Part shown: in pieces, positions 35,814 to 45,280 of the stretch | Layout: each line of letters opens with the position of its first letter | How positions within the stretch are numbered: position 1 is the first letter of the stretch | From: Bradyrhizobium quebecense | GTDB taxonomy: Bacteria; Pseudomonadota; Alphaproteobacteria; Rhizobiales; Xanthobacteraceae | Reading direction: 5' to 3' | NCBI RefSeq assembly: GCF_013373795.3 | Contig: NZ_CP088022.1 | Coordinates: forward strand, 1,550,001 to 1,614,000 | Length of the DNA stretch: 64,000 bases | Position numbers and translations under genes: made by a program | Notes under the pieces: model-generated | Told to the model about the DNA's origin: nothing | What the model saw: the letters and a program-made list of their open reading frames with translations, nothing else | Database searches by the model: none

Positions 35814-36575
35814 ATGGATCTGGGACTCAAGGGAGCAAAGGTTCTCGTGACCGGCAGCACCAAGGGAATCGGACGCGCGATCGCCGACACGTTCGCGGCC
35901 GAAGGTGCCAATGTCGGCATCTGCGCGCGCAATCAGGCGGATGTCGACACTGCGGTCGCCGCGATCAAGGCCAAGGGCGTTGCGGCGTTCGGTGGAGCGG
36001 TCGACGTCTCGAACGGACCGGCGCTGAAAGCCTGGGTCGCCGACATGGCCGGAAAGCTCGGCGGCATCGATGTCGTGGTCGCCAATGTCAGCGCGCTGTC
36101 GATCGGGCAGGACGAGGAGAGCTGGGAGAAGGAATTCTCCACCGACATGATGGGGACGGTGCGCCTCGTCAACGCGGCGATGCCCTATCTCGAGAAAAGC
36201 GCGGCGGCGGCGATCGTCACCATCTCCAGCGTGTCGGGGCGCGAGGTCGATTTTGCCAGCGGTCCTTACGGGACGTTCAAGGCCGCGATCATCCACTACA
36301 CGCAGGGCCTCGCCTACCAGCTCGCGGCCAAGGGCATCCGGGCCAATTCGGTGTCGCCGGGCAACACCTATTTCGAGGGCGGTGTCTGGAACATGATCAA
36401 GGACGGCAATCCCGAACTCTACAAGACCGCGCTGGCGCTCAATCCGACCGGTCGCATGGGCACGCCGCAGGAAATGGCGAATGCCGCGGTATTTCTCGCG
36501 AGCAGGGCGGCGAGCTTCATCACGGGCACCAGCCTCGTCGTGGACGGCGCCTTGACGCGCGGCGTTCAGTTCTAG
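35814..36575 (+). CDS. Short-chain dehydrogenase/reductase (SDR)
   Basis: A classical SDR of 253 aa with the nucleotide-binding TGSTKGIG (residues 13-20), a catalytic Ser in TISSVSG and the Y-x-x-x-K motif in GPYGTFKAAI; the NAG motif is replaced by NVS. GGAGGG lies 7 nt before the ATG at 35814, which decides the start. It lies in the amide operon between the transporter and the second amidase, so it may oxidise or reduce a product of that pathway. Substrate unknown. Confidence 0.9.
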   Translation: MDLGLKGAKVLVTGSTKGIGRAIADTFAAEGANVGICARNQADVDTAVAAIKAKGVAAFGGAVDVSNGPALKAWVADMAGKLGGIDVVVANVSALSIGQDEESWEKEFSTDMMGTVRLVNAAMPYLEKSAAAAIVTISSVSGREVDFASGPYGTFKAAIIHYTQGLAYQLAAKGIRANSVSPGNTYFEGGVWNMIKDGNPELYKTALALNPTGRMGTPQEMANAAVFLASRAASFITGTSLVVDGALTRGVQF

Positions 36576-36591
36576 CCGGGGCCACAACGAC

Positions 36592-37995
36592 ATGTCAGCG
36601 GATCCATTGCACTACAAGTCGATCACCGAGATCTCCGGGCTCATTCGCCGTGGCGAGGTGAAGGCCTCGGAGATCGCGGAGGCGCTGCTAGGCCGGATTG
36701 CGAAGCTCGATGGGCAGTTTCATGGCTACGCGCACGTCCTTGCGGAGCGGGCCGTGGCGCAGGCGAAGCAGCGCGACGCGGAGATTGCCAAGGGCATCTG
36801 GCGCGGCCCGTTGCATGGCGTTCCGATCGGGCTGAAGGACCTCTGCTACACGACGTTTGCACCGACCGCTGGCGGCACGACAATCCATGCGAAGTTCGTG
36901 CCGTCCTTCAATGCCACGATCGTGGATCGGCTCGAAGTCGCCGGTGCAGTGACGCTCGGCAAGCTCAAGATGACGGAGGGGGCCTATACCAGCCATAATC
37001 CGGCGATCCAGGCTCCGCTCAATCCGTGGAATGTGAACTATTGGGTCGGCTCCTCGTCGACCGGATCGGGCGTCGCGACGTCGGCGGGGCTCTGCTACGG
37101 CTCGATCGGCAGCGACACCGGCGGCTCGATCAGATTTCCGTCGGCGACCTGCGGCTTGACCGGCATCAAGCCGACCTGGGGCCGTGTCAGCCGGCACGGA
37201 ATCTTCCCGCTGGCGGACTCGCTCGATCACGTCGGACCGATGTGCCGCAGCGCTGCCGACGCCGGAGCAATGCTCGGCGTCATCGCCGGCGCGGATGCCA
37301 ACGATCCGACCGCCTTGCGCGCCCCGGTGCCGAACTATCTGGCCGGCGTCGGCGAGAGCATCCGGGGCTTGAGGATCGGCGTCGATCGCAGGTACACCCA
37401 GGAGGGAATCGATCGGCAGGTCGTCGCCGCCCTGGTGCAAGCGGAGCGCGCGCTTGCCGATCTCGGTGCCGACATCCGGGAAGTGCATTTCCCGCCCTAT
37501 CAGAAGCTGGTCAGCCAGTGGATTGCGATGTGCTCGGTGGAAACGGCGGAGGCGCATCTGGACACCTACCCGTCGCGGAAATCGGAATACGGGCCGGACC
37601 TCGCCCAACTGATCGAGCAGGGCAGGGCGACGAGTGGTGTCGACATCGCGGCGATCCATCACGAGCGGCTGAAGTTCGCAGGCAGCCTCGCTGCGATGTT
37701 CGAGGATATCGATCTCTTGCTGATCCCGACGATGCCGGTGCCGATCCCGACGCTCACCAAGATGAGCGAATACGGCGCCGACCCCAGCGTCCTCCTGAAC
37801 ATTCTGCGCTTCACGGCGGTGTTCGACTTCTCGGGCAGCCCGACCATCACGCTGCCGATGGGCATGGCGTCGGACCAGATGCCGCTCAGCATGCAACTGG
37901 TCGGCCCGCATCTGTCCGAGGACGTGCTGGTCCGCGCCGGCGCCGCATTCCAGTCGGTGACGGACTGGCATACGCGGCGGCCGCCGATCGAATAG
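36592..37995 (+). CDS. Amidase signature family amidohydrolase, second copy
   Basis: A 467-aa amidase with the same catalytic numbering as the one at 28594: K82 (GLKDL), S155 (GSSSTGSG) and S179 (GSDTGGSIRFP). The two proteins align without gaps through the N-terminal half (LHYxSITEISGLIRRGE here against LHYLGLIEVGQQIQTKK), so they are paralogues from a duplication that has diverged. It ends the + operon. It probably hydrolyses a related amide. Confidence 0.93.
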   Translation: MSADPLHYKSITEISGLIRRGEVKASEIAEALLGRIAKLDGQFHGYAHVLAERAVAQAKQRDAEIAKGIWRGPLHGVPIGLKDLCYTTFAPTAGGTTIHAKFVPSFNATIVDRLEVAGAVTLGKLKMTEGAYTSHNPAIQAPLNPWNVNYWVGSSSTGSGVATSAGLCYGSIGSDTGGSIRFPSATCGLTGIKPTWGRVSRHGIFPLADSLDHVGPMCRSAADAGAMLGVIAGADANDPTALRAPVPNYLAGVGESIRGLRIGVDRRYTQEGIDRQVVAALVQAERALADLGADIREVHFPPYQKLVSQWIAMCSVETAEAHLDTYPSRKSEYGPDLAQLIEQGRATSGVDIAAIHHERLKFAGSLAAMFEDIDLLLIPTMPVPIPTLTKMSEYGADPSVLLNILRFTAVFDFSGSPTITLPMGMASDQMPLSMQLVGPHLSEDVLVRAGAAFQSVTDWHTRRPPIE

Positions 37996-38028
37996 CGCGT
38001 CGTCGTTGACTCTCCGCGTCGCGCCCCG

Positions 38029-39231
38029 TCAGGCCTTGCCGGCAAGTCTGGCCGCAATCGCACGGTAGCCGCGCATCCACATGTGATCGAGATCGAGGTC
38101 CATCGGCAGCGGCTGCGACGAGACGCGGGCGATCACGGTCTCGTTGGCCGGATCGATGTAGATCCACTGGCCATGGATGCCGACCGCGGCGAACGGGGTT
38201 TCGTTGCGATCAATCGTGTACCACTTGTTGCGGTAGTTGCCGTTCGGAAACACCTTGGTCAGGTCGCCGCGCGACCAGGGCTCGGCATTGCCGTTTTGCC
38301 TGATGTCGTCGACCCACCAGCCCGGCACCACCTGCCGTCCGTTGCTGATGCCGTGGTTGCGCATCATCTCGCCGAAACGGGCGAGATCGCGCAGTGTCGC
38401 GCAGATGCCGCCGGCGACGCGGGCCGCGCCGCGCGAGTCGACGGCGATGTAGGCATCGTGCTCGGCGCCCATCGGCTGCCACAGATACTGCGCGAGGATC
38501 TTCGCGTAGGATATGCCGCAGGCGCGCTCATAGACCCAGCCGAGCACGTCGGTGTTGGTCGAGACGTAGTGGAAGGTGTGACCATGCGGCGTGCCGTTCG
38601 ACCGCAGGGTGCGCAGATAGTCGCGTAGATTGGTCGGCGGCACGGTCGGGTCCGGCGGCTCCCAGCCGGTCGAGCGCCGGTAGTTCATGACGTCGCCGTC
38701 GCGCGCCATATAGTCCTCGTCGAAGCGGATGCCGACGCTCATGTCGAGCAGGTGGCGCACCGTGCAGCTGCCGCCATAGACCGATCCCTCCATCTCCGGG
38801 ATGTAGCGCGTCACCGGTGCGTCGGGATCGAGCTTGCCGTGATCGGCCAGGATGCCGCCGAGCGTTCCGGCGACCGACTTGCTGACCGAAAAGATCAGAT
38901 GCGGGGTGTCCGGTGCCAGGCCGTGGGCATACCATTCGAAAGCGACCTGTCCGCGGTGCGACACGACGATGCCGTCGGTGTGGCTTGCGCGCAGCGCCTG
39001 GCCGACGCCGACCGTCTCGCCGCGCGGGTTAGCGAAGCTGACGTCGTCGAGATAGCGCGGCGCAAAGGACAGCGGGGCCGGCGTCGGGGCGCGCGCGATG
39101 TTGGCGGTGGGAAGCAGTTCGCGGACATTGCGGAATGCCCACTCGCTGAAGGGATGCTGGCGCCAGTTGGCGAGCGTGACTTGTTCGTCGGCCGCCGACG
39201 GGAAGGCGGCCATGATGCGACGCGAATTCAT
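38029..39231 (-). CDS. Serine hydrolase of the beta-lactamase/NylB (6-aminohexanoate-dimer hydrolase) type
   Basis: A 400-aa class C beta-lactamase-fold hydrolase. The SxxK motif is FSVSKS (S115, K118) and the Tyr motif is FHYVSTNTDVLGW (Y222). S115/K118/Y222 sits close to the Ser112/Lys115/Tyr215 known for NylB, which cleaves linear amide oligomers. There is no signal peptide, so it probably acts in the cytoplasm on an amide or ester. It is divergent from the LuxR-type regulator and has a copy of the shared palindrome 57 nt upstream of its start. Confidence 0.85.
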   Translation of the reverse strand: MNSRRIMAAFPSAADEQVTLANWRQHPFSEWAFRNVRELLPTANIARAPTPAPLSFAPRYLDDVSFANPRGETVGVGQALRASHTDGIVVSHRGQVAFEWYAHGLAPDTPHLIFSVSKSVAGTLGGILADHGKLDPDAPVTRYIPEMEGSVYGGSCTVRHLLDMSVGIRFDEDYMARDGDVMNYRRSTGWEPPDPTVPPTNLRDYLRTLRSNGTPHGHTFHYVSTNTDVLGWVYERACGISYAKILAQYLWQPMGAEHDAYIAVDSRGAARVAGGICATLRDLARFGEMMRNHGISNGRQVVPGWWVDDIRQNGNAEPWSRGDLTKVFPNGNYRNKWYTIDRNETPFAAVGIHGQWIYIDPANETVIARVSSQPLPMDLDLDHMWMRGYRAIAARLAGKA

Positions 39232-39288
39232 TGTTGATCCAATAATGATACCGGGGACAAAAGTTCCGTATAGCTCGCGCCGCTCGCA

Positions 39289-39306
39289 ATCAACCGGATG
39301 GTGGAG
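39289..39306 (-). promoter_or_regulatory. Shared palindromic operator, site 4
   Basis: On the minus strand this reads CTCCACC-ATCC-GGTTGAT followed by TG. It matches the sites at 41736, 43470 and 56937. It lies between the divergent serine hydrolase and LuxR genes, 57 nt before the hydrolase start. Confidence 0.55.
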
Positions 39307-39454
39307 GTCATGGCCGGGTTACTCCGGCGTAACCGTTTCCGGGACGAGCGCTTGGCCCGCAATTTGCTTGACTATGCCCGGCGTCTGTCTCAGCGTGCCG
39401 GCGATGCGACGCGCAGACGTTCGCCATCGGGGAACATCGATCGGGAGGTAGGTC

Positions 39455-40129
39455 ATGATCGCGCTTCTGGGCCGACCGGATCCGGCAACCACACAGGCCA
39501 TCCAGTTCGCGCGCGGGATCCTCGAAGGCTCGGCGACCGCGTTCTACGAGGTCGACGGCAACCTGACCCTCAACCGCTTCGTGCTCTCTAGCAACGTTCC
39601 GCCGAGCTTCCACGACCAGTATCTCGCCGGCATGAACCGGCTCGATCCGTTGCATCCGCGCTCCGCGAGCAACCGGCCGATCGCCCGGCTGAGCATCGCG
39701 CTCGACCAATGCGCGTCCCAGGAGGCGGCGACCTATCGTGCGTTTGCCGGCCAATGCGGTGTCGCCGACATGATCGAGTTCTTCTTCCGCCGCAACGACC
39801 GGATCGTGGCCGGAATGAGCGTGCTCTGGGCGCCGGGCTGTGCGATTCCCGACGGCAGCATGCACATCGCCGAGAAGATCCACGAGTACCTCGAATTCAA
39901 CCTGACCAGCCGGCTATCCCCGAATCCGGACGAGCCGGCGCGCTACGGACTGACTTCGCGCGAGATGGAAGTGGTCGAGCTGTTGTGCTGCGGCCGCACC
40001 AACCGCGAGATCGGCGAGTGCCTGAGCATCGGTCTTGCGACGGTGAAGACGCATTTGATCCATATCTTCGAGAAACTCGGCGTCGAGACCCGCTCCGCCG
40101 TCGTCGCGCTGATGTCGCGGCCGCACTGA
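39455..40129 (+). CDS. LuxR-family helix-turn-helix transcriptional regulator
   Basis: A 224-aa regulator. The C-terminal LuxR/GerE DNA-binding domain is clear (LTSREMEVVELLCCGRTNREIGECLSIGLATVKTHLIHIFEKLGV, about residues 166-210). The N-terminal 150 residues show no receiver domain and probably form a ligand-sensing domain. GGGAGG-like bases precede the ATG. Four copies of a lux-box-like palindrome lie in promoters of the surrounding catabolic island, one beside this gene, so it is the best candidate for the regulator of the island. Confidence 0.88.
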   Translation: MIALLGRPDPATTQAIQFARGILEGSATAFYEVDGNLTLNRFVLSSNVPPSFHDQYLAGMNRLDPLHPRSASNRPIARLSIALDQCASQEAATYRAFAGQCGVADMIEFFFRRNDRIVAGMSVLWAPGCAIPDGSMHIAEKIHEYLEFNLTSRLSPNPDEPARYGLTSREMEVVELLCCGRTNREIGECLSIGLATVKTHLIHIFEKLGVETRSAVVALMSRPH

Positions 40130-40148
40130 GACGCGGCTCTTTCCTCCC

Positions 40149-40175
40149 GTCGTCCCGGCGAAGGCCGGGACCCAT
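40149..40175 (+). repeat. REP-like palindromic element, left part (interrupted by the IS)
   Basis: The 27 bases beginning GTCGTCCCGGCGAAGG recur inverted at 41618-41644 with one difference. This is the end of an interspersed REP-like element of the Bradyrhizobium group. The IS110-family element has split it. Confidence 0.75.
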
Positions 40176-40190
40176 ATGTGGACGGCCCCC

Positions 40191-40432
40191 GTGGCACAAG
40201 AGCTTTCTGGGATTGATCGGATCGCTTGCATCCATATGTCCGGCCTGTTGAGTGCGATCGAATGGATCGCTGGCCAAGATGGTTTGCGCGATGCGAGTTC
40301 CAAACAACTCCGCGACCTGTTGACGGCCGATGGGTCCCACGGATTGTCTCGCATCGTTGCTCGATCGATCGCTCCATCTGCTCTTGCAGCTCCGGGTCGG
40401 CTGACGAGCGAGCCCGCCAGCCGGCCAATCTG
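40191..40432 (-). ncRNA. Candidate seekRNA/bridge RNA region of the IS1111-type element
   Basis: Non-coding 242 nt downstream of the transposase. ATGGGTCCC at 40330-40338 is the reverse complement of the left target flank GGGACCCAT (40167-40175). CAACTCCGCG at 40305-40314 is identical to the right target flank (41549-41558). The two matches are in opposite orientation and 15 nt apart, as expected for guides that pair with the two strands of the target halves. CCATATGT at 40232-40239 also matches the left junction (40172-40179). RNA boundaries are not known. Confidence 0.6.
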
Positions 40433-41473
40433 TTAAGCGGTACCCGTCGTCGCGGCATTCAGCCGTGCGGCGTCATAACTCTCACCCGTCACCATCAGCT
40501 TCCAGACGATGCGCGCCACCTTGTTGGCGAGCGCTACGGCCGCAAGCTTCGGCGGCTTACGCTTGATCAGCGCCAGCAGCCAGCGCGAGTGATGACCGCG
40601 CCCCCGCCTGGCCTGCTGGATCACCGCCGTGGCCCCGACGACCAGCAGACGGCGCAGGTCCTGGTCGCCCGCCCGGGTAATCTTGCCGAGCCTGGTCTTG
40701 CCTGCGGTGGAATGGTCCTTGGGCGTGAGGCCGAGCCAAGCCGCAAAGTGACGACCGGAGCGGAACGCGCCCGGATCAGGTGTCTTCATCACCAGCATCG
40801 TTGCAATGATCGGACCGACCGAGGGGATCTGAGCCAGGCGCCGGCCCGTGGCATCGCCGCGGTGCCAGGCCATCAGCCTGGCCTCAACCACCTCCAACTC
40901 GCCCTCGAGCCTGACGCACTCCCGGCCCAGCACGACAAACAGCTCGCGCGCCAGAGCGGGAAGCGTCTCGTCCTGCGCGATCCGCGCCAGCAGTGGTTCG
41001 ATCGCGTCCAGTCCCTTGGGCGCGATCAGGCCATACTCCGCCGCATGGCCGCGGATCGTGTTGGTCAATTGGGTGCGCCGGGCGATCAGTCCGTCGCGGA
41101 CCCCCATCAGCATCAGCGCAGCCTGCTGCTCGGCCGTCTTCACCGGCACAAAGCGCATGCTCGGCCGGCTCATCGCTTCACACAGGCCTTCTGCATCACG
41201 CCCGTCATTCTTGTTCCGCATCACGTAGGGTTTAACCAATTGCGGCGCCATCAGCTTCACCTCGTGACCGAGCTTGGAAAGCTCGCGCGCCCAATATTGC
41301 GACGCCCCGCAGGCCTCCATCCCGATCACCGTCGGCGGCAATTTGGCGAAGAACTCCAGCACGAGTTTGCGCGAAAGCTTCTTGCGTAAGACCGGCTGCT
41401 CGGACGCATCAACCCCATGCAGCACAAAAATATGCTTCGACGTATCCATCCCAATGCGGATAATCTGGTTCAC
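40433..41473 (-). CDS. IS110-family transposase (DEDD/Ser recombinase)
   Basis: A complete 346-aa transposase. The N-terminal RuvC-like DEDD residues are visible as D10 (GMDTSK), E53 (GMEACGA), D90 and D93 (NKNDGRDAE). The C-terminal Tnp_20 region has IPSVGPIIATMLV, FRSGRHFAAWLGLTP and the end NKVARIVWKLM. No frameshift is seen. This family is guided to its target by an RNA encoded in one non-coding end of the element. Confidence 0.93.
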   Translation of the reverse strand: MNQIIRIGMDTSKHIFVLHGVDASEQPVLRKKLSRKLVLEFFAKLPPTVIGMEACGASQYWARELSKLGHEVKLMAPQLVKPYVMRNKNDGRDAEGLCEAMSRPSMRFVPVKTAEQQAALMLMGVRDGLIARRTQLTNTIRGHAAEYGLIAPKGLDAIEPLLARIAQDETLPALARELFVVLGRECVRLEGELEVVEARLMAWHRGDATGRRLAQIPSVGPIIATMLVMKTPDPGAFRSGRHFAAWLGLTPKDHSTAGKTRLGKITRAGDQDLRRLLVVGATAVIQQARRGRGHHSRWLLALIKRKPPKLAAVALANKVARIVWKLMVTGESYDAARLNAATTGTA

Positions 41474-41617
41474 GGACGGCTCCCATGTCTGAGATTTGCA
41501 ACAACCTCATTCTGGCACACTGATGCCGTAGGGGGCCGTCCACACCATCAACTCCGCGGCGGATATGTCGGTGGGACGCGTCGTTCCAGCGTCGCGCAAC
41601 AATCACCTTCGGTGGTA

Positions 41618-41644
41618 ATGGGTCCGGGCCTTCGCCGGGACGAC
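41618..41644 (-). repeat. REP-like palindromic element, right part
   Basis: The 27 bases ending CTTCGCCGGGACGAC are the inverted copy of 40149-40175 (26 of 27 match). Removing the IS would restore one REP-like element of roughly 120 bp. Confidence 0.75.
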
Positions 41645-41735
41645 GTTTGTTGCGCGGCCTGTGGGTCAAGCATCCGCGCTCTCGCAACATGTTTTGTCCG
41701 AGCTTCGTTATTCGCTTCACTCTCGCGTCCACCCG

Positions 41736-41753
41736 ATCCACCGTTAGGTGGAT
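41736..41753 (+). promoter_or_regulatory. Shared palindromic operator, site 1
   Basis: ATCCACC-GTTA-GGTGGAT, a perfect 7-bp inverted repeat with a 4-nt spacer, followed by TGCTGCC. It lies 100 nt upstream of the gamma-glutamyltransferase start. Confidence 0.6.
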
Positions 41754-41853
41754 TGCTGCCTGTCGGGCTGCCGATCGAGAGTTCCTCGAGGACCGGTGTC
41801 GTTTTCGACAATGTTGGCGAGCGGCTGCCGCTCGCAGCATTGAAGGATCCGAC

Positions 41854-43431
41854 ATGCGTGATTTCATGGCCATCGGCCGCTCGGTGGCGGTTGCGGAGCG
41901 GGGCATGGCCGCGACCTCGCACCCGCAGGCGACACTTGCCGCGGTCGAGATGTTGAAAGCCGGCGGCAATGCCGTCGATGCCGCCGTGGCGGCGGTGGCG
42001 GTGCAGGGCGTCGTCGAGCCGCAGATGACCGGGATCGGCGGCGACTGCTTTGCGCTGTATTCGCCGAAGGCCGGGGAGCCGATCGCGCTGAACGGCTCGG
42101 GCCGCACGCCCGCCGGCACCGATACTGAAAAATATGCCGGCAGCAGCGCGCGCGACATTCCGCCGACCGCCCCTGAAGCCGTGACCGTGCCCGGCGCCAT
42201 CGACGCGTGGTGCAGGCTGGTCGCCGATCACGGCAGCAGGTCGCTGGAAGAGATCTTCCGGCCGGCGATTGCGGCGGCCGAGCAGGGCTTTTGCGTCACA
42301 CCGCGCGTCGCGGAAGACTGGCGCCGCTTCCGGGCGCGGATCGAGATCGACGCCAATGCCGCTGCGCAGTTCCTTCCCGGCGGCAAGGCGCCTGAGGTCG
42401 GCGACATCCGCACGCAGCCTGCGCTTGGCCGGACCCTGCGCCGGATCGCGCAGCACGGGCGCGAGGCGTTCTACGCAGGCGAGGCCGCCGACGAGATGGC
42501 CGGCATCTTGCGCGGATTGGGTGGTGCCCACAGCATCGAGGATTTCGCGGCGCAGACCTCGGACTACGTGCGCCCGATCTCGGCGCGCTACCATGACCAC
42601 GACGTGATCGAGTGTCCGCCGAACGGGCAGGGCCTGGCGGCGCTGATGATCCTGCGCACGCTCGCCGGCTTCGATGTCGGCGTGCTGGCGCAGGCCGATC
42701 GCATCCATCTGCTCGCCGAAGCGACCAAGGCCGCCTACCGCGCGCGCGACGCCTTCTTCTGCGATCCCGCTGCCGGCAAGGTCGATTCGGCCGCATTCCT
42801 TGCCGACGACTATATCGGGCGGATCCGCAGCAAGATCGACATGAGCCGCGCGTCCGCGCCTGCGATCTGGGACGATATCGAGCATCGCGACACCGTCTAT
42901 GTCACGGTGGTCGACCGCGACCTCAACGCCGTCTCGCTGATCAACTCGCTGTTCTATCCGTTCGGCAGCGGCATCTATGCGCCGAGATCGGGCATCCTGC
43001 TGCACAACCGCGGCTGGAGCTTTCGCGCCAGGCCCGGACACCTCAATTCGCTCGGGCCGCGCAAGCGCCCGATGCACACCATCATCCCGGGCCTGCTGCG
43101 CAAGGACGGCAAGACCGTGATGTCGTTCGGCGTGATGGGTGGGCACTACCAGGCCGCCGGCCATGCCAATCTGCTGTCGAACATCTTCGACATGAAGATG
43201 GATGTCCAGGCGGCGGCCGAGGCACCGCGCTCCTTTGCCTTCGACGGCGCACTGTCGCTGGAGACGACGATATCACCGGCGATCCGCGACGAACTGCGCG
43301 CCCGCGGCCACGATGCCCGCTTCTCCGAGGAGCCGATCGGCGGTTGCCAGGCGATCCGCATCGACCATGCCCGCGGCGTTCTGCTCGGCGCCTCCGACCA
43401 CCGCAAGGACGGGCTGGCGTTGGGCTTTTGA
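41854..43431 (+). CDS. Gamma-glutamyltransferase family protein
   Basis: A 525-aa member of the Ntn-hydrolase gamma-glutamyltransferase family, which is cleaved autocatalytically into two subunits. The nucleophile is T347 in [24 protein letters not shown], the start of the small subunit. Other landmarks are [14 protein letters not shown] and [13 protein letters not shown] at the front and [14 protein letters not shown] near the end. There is no signal peptide, so it resembles the cytoplasmic YwrD-like group. GAAGGA lies 6 nt before the ATG at 41854. It may hydrolyse gamma-glutamyl conjugates or other amides. A GC-rich hairpin (43437-43466) without a T-run follows the stop. Confidence 0.9.
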   Translation: MRDFMAIGRSVAVAERGMAATSHPQATLAAVEMLKAGGNAVDAAVAAVAVQGVVEPQMTGIGGDCFALYSPKAGEPIALNGSGRTPAGTDTEKYAGSSARDIPPTAPEAVTVPGAIDAWCRLVADHGSRSLEEIFRPAIAAAEQGFCVTPRVAEDWRRFRARIEIDANAAAQFLPGGKAPEVGDIRTQPALGRTLRRIAQHGREAFYAGEAADEMAGILRGLGGAHSIEDFAAQTSDYVRPISARYHDHDVIECPPNGQGLAALMILRTLAGFDVGVLAQADRIHLLAEATKAAYRARDAFFCDPAAGKVDSAAFLADDYIGRIRSKIDMSRASAPAIWDDIEHRDTVYVTVVDRDLNAVSLINSLFYPFGSGIYAPRSGILLHNRGWSFRARPGHLNSLGPRKRPMHTIIPGLLRKDGKTVMSFGVMGGHYQAAGHANLLSNIFDMKMDVQAAAEAPRSFAFDGALSLETTISPAIRDELRARGHDARFSEEPIGGCQAIRIDHARGVLLGASDHRKDGLALGF

Positions 43432-43469
43432 GGGGGCCGCCTGCCCGCACTGCGGGGGGCGGGCGGAGC

Positions 43470-43487
43470 ATCCACCGGACGGTGGAT
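43470..43487 (+). promoter_or_regulatory. Shared palindromic operator, site 2
   Basis: ATCCACC-GGAC-GGTGGAT followed by TG, identical in both half sites to the one at 41736. It lies 125 nt upstream of the amidohydrolase start. Confidence 0.6.
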
Positions 43488-43612
43488 TGTTCCAAATGCC
43501 GACATGTCGAACGTTTGGCCGATCATGCCGGCGCCGTGCACGGTTTCGCCGCTGTGCACCGCACGGCGAAGGCTGATCGCTCCGGACTTTCCCAATCGAG
43601 AAGTTGATCCGT

Positions 43613-45280
43613 ATGAACAGGACATTCGCCGACACGGTCTTCCGCAACGGCCGGATCTACACGTCGAACCGGGCGCAGCCTTGGGCGGCGTGCGCAGCCG
43701 TGAAGGCCGGCCGCTTCATCGCCGTGGGCGAGGAACGCGACGTCGCGGCGCTCATCGGCGAGGGGACCAAGACCGTCGATCTCGGTGGACGAATGGCAAT
43801 GCCAGGCATCATCGACATCCACAATCACATCATGATGGGCGGGCAGGCCGATCTCTACGAGCTGCGCTTCTCCAACGCCGACAGCGTGCCAAGGATCGCC
43901 GAGACCTTGCACAAGGCTGCCTCGGTGGCTGCGCCCGGCGCCTGGATCGTCGGCGGGCAGTTCGGCAACAATCTCCTGAACGAGATGAACACCGCGGAGT
44001 CCTGCGCGCTGCTGGACGCGGCGTGCCTCGGACATCCCGTCGTGCTGCGCGACGACACCTATCACAATCGCTGGGCGAGCTCGGCGGCGCTGCGGCTGGC
44101 CGGCGTGCAGGCCGATTCCGCCGACCCGACCGACGGCGAGATCGGCCGCGACCTCAAGACTGGGACGCTGACCGGCATCATGATCGAGGCCGCCTCCGGC
44201 CTGGTCGAGCGGGCGCTCGCGGCCTCCGGTCACTACACGGCCGAGATGGACCGCGCGGCGGTGGCGCGTTCGATCTCGGTGCTGAACGCCTATGGCGTCA
44301 CCGCCTTCATCGACGCCGCCAGCATGCAGCCGATCATGGCGGCGCTGAAGGGGCTCGACGACCGTGGCGAGCTGACCGCCTGGGCGGTCTGCGCGATGCC
44401 GGTGGTCGAGCCGGGCTTCATGTTCGGCAAGGCCGGCGAGGAGCTGTTTGCGCTGCGTGAGCAGTATCGCGGCGCGCATGTGAAGCCGGACTATGTGAAG
44501 GTGTTCCTTGACGGCGTGCCCGGCGCCAAGACCGCGGCGTTCCACGAGCCTTATGTGGCCGATCCCGTGCGCGGCTGCTGCTTCCGCGGATCGACCATGC
44601 TGACCGTGCCCGACCTGATCCGCTGGCTCGGGCGCTGCGAGAAGCTCGGCCTCGCCGCGAAGATCCATTGCGCGGGAGATGCCGCGGTGACGCAGGCGCT
44701 CGACGCGATCGATGTGGTGCGCAGCTTCAACGGCCCGACCCACCTGATTCACCAGATCGCGCATGCGAGCTACATCGCACCCGATGACATCAAGCGCTTC
44801 GCCGAACTCGGCGTCGCGGCCGATCTGTCGCCGATCATCTGGTATCCGACCATCTTCCTCGAGGCGCACAAGGCCGCGATGGGCGAGGAGCGCGCGCAGC
44901 GCTTCTGGCCGAACAAGGACCTGAAGGCGGCCGGCGCGTTGATGGCCGGCGGCTCGGACTGGCCGGTGATTCCGATCCCCGATCCCTGGCAGGGCATCGA
45001 AGGCATGGTGACCCGGCAAAACCCAACCGGGGATTTTCCGGGCAAGTCGCTGTGGGCCGAGCAGGCGCTCGATCTCGCCACCGTGATCGACATCTACACC
45101 ATCGATGCCGCGCGGGCCGCCGGTCTCGGCCAATCGATCGGTTCGATCGAGGTCGGTAAGTCGGCCGACCTGATCGTGCTCGACCAGATGATCTTCGACA
45201 TCCCGCCGGATCAGCTCGCCGACACGCGGGTCGAGATGACCTTCTTCGAAGGCCGCAAGGTCTACGAGCGGGGTGCGTGA
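43613..45280 (+). CDS. Amidohydrolase family protein (YtcJ-like, amidohydrolase 3)
   Basis: A 555-aa metal-dependent amidohydrolase of the YtcJ/AepA type. It has [17 protein letters not shown] at the start, the metal motif DIHNH, further ligand regions KIHCAGDAA and LIHQIAHAS, and MAGGSDWPV near the end. These enzymes hydrolyse C-N bonds of cyclic or N-acyl compounds. The ATG at 43613 is chosen over a TTG at 43604. It overlaps the CobW gene at TGATG and is probably translated together with it. Confidence 0.88.
   Translation: MNRTFADTVFRNGRIYTSNRAQPWAACAAVKAGRFIAVGEERDVAALIGEGTKTVDLGGRMAMPGIIDIHNHIMMGGQADLYELRFSNADSVPRIAETLHKAASVAAPGAWIVGGQFGNNLLNEMNTAESCALLDAACLGHPVVLRDDTYHNRWASSAALRLAGVQADSADPTDGEIGRDLKTGTLTGIMIEAASGLVERALAASGHYTAEMDRAAVARSISVLNAYGVTAFIDAASMQPIMAALKGLDDRGELTAWAVCAMPVVEPGFMFGKAGEELFALREQYRGAHVKPDYVKVFLDGVPGAKTAAFHEPYVADPVRGCCFRGSTMLTVPDLIRWLGRCEKLGLAAKIHCAGDAAVTQALDAIDVVRSFNGPTHLIHQIAHASYIAPDDIKRFAELGVAADLSPIIWYPTIFLEAHKAAMGEERAQRFWPNKDLKAAGALMAGGSDWPVIPIPDPWQGIEGMVTRQNPTGDFPGKSLWAEQALDLATVIDIYTIDAARAAGLGQSIGSIEVGKSADLIVLDQMIFDIPPDQLADTRVEMTFFEGRKVYERGA

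Larger units (their letters stand above)
40176..41548 (-). mobile_element. IS110-family (IS1111-type) insertion sequence inside a REP-like element
   Basis: A transposase gene flanked by 13-bp perfect subterminal inverted repeats, GTGGACGGCCCCC (40178-40190) and GGGGGCCGTCCAC (41531-41543). Subterminal inverted repeats and a long non-coding stretch 3' of the transposase (40191-40432) mark the IS1111 subgroup. The outer flanks are the two halves of a REP-like palindrome, a known preferred target of this family. The exact ends are a few bases outside the repeats; an AT dinucleotide is present at both junctions. Confidence 0.8.
41474..41853. other. IS left end, REP remainder and gamma-glutamyltransferase promoter region
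   Basis: 380 nt without a gene. It contains the 5' end of the IS (to about 41548), the rest of the interrupted REP-like element (41549-41644) and, from about 41650, the upstream region of the gamma-glutamyltransferase gene with the shared palindrome at 41736-41753. Confidence 0.6.

Noticed and set aside
33185..36593. Very long minus-strand frames opposite the ABC transporter genes
   Set aside because: They are shadows of five well-supported + strand genes; the products are low-complexity His/Arg/Asp strings.
38029..39231. Beta-lactamase (antibiotic resistance) call for the serine hydrolase
   Set aside because: The SxxK/Y motifs also fit NylB-type amide hydrolases and esterases, there is no signal peptide, and the context is catabolic.
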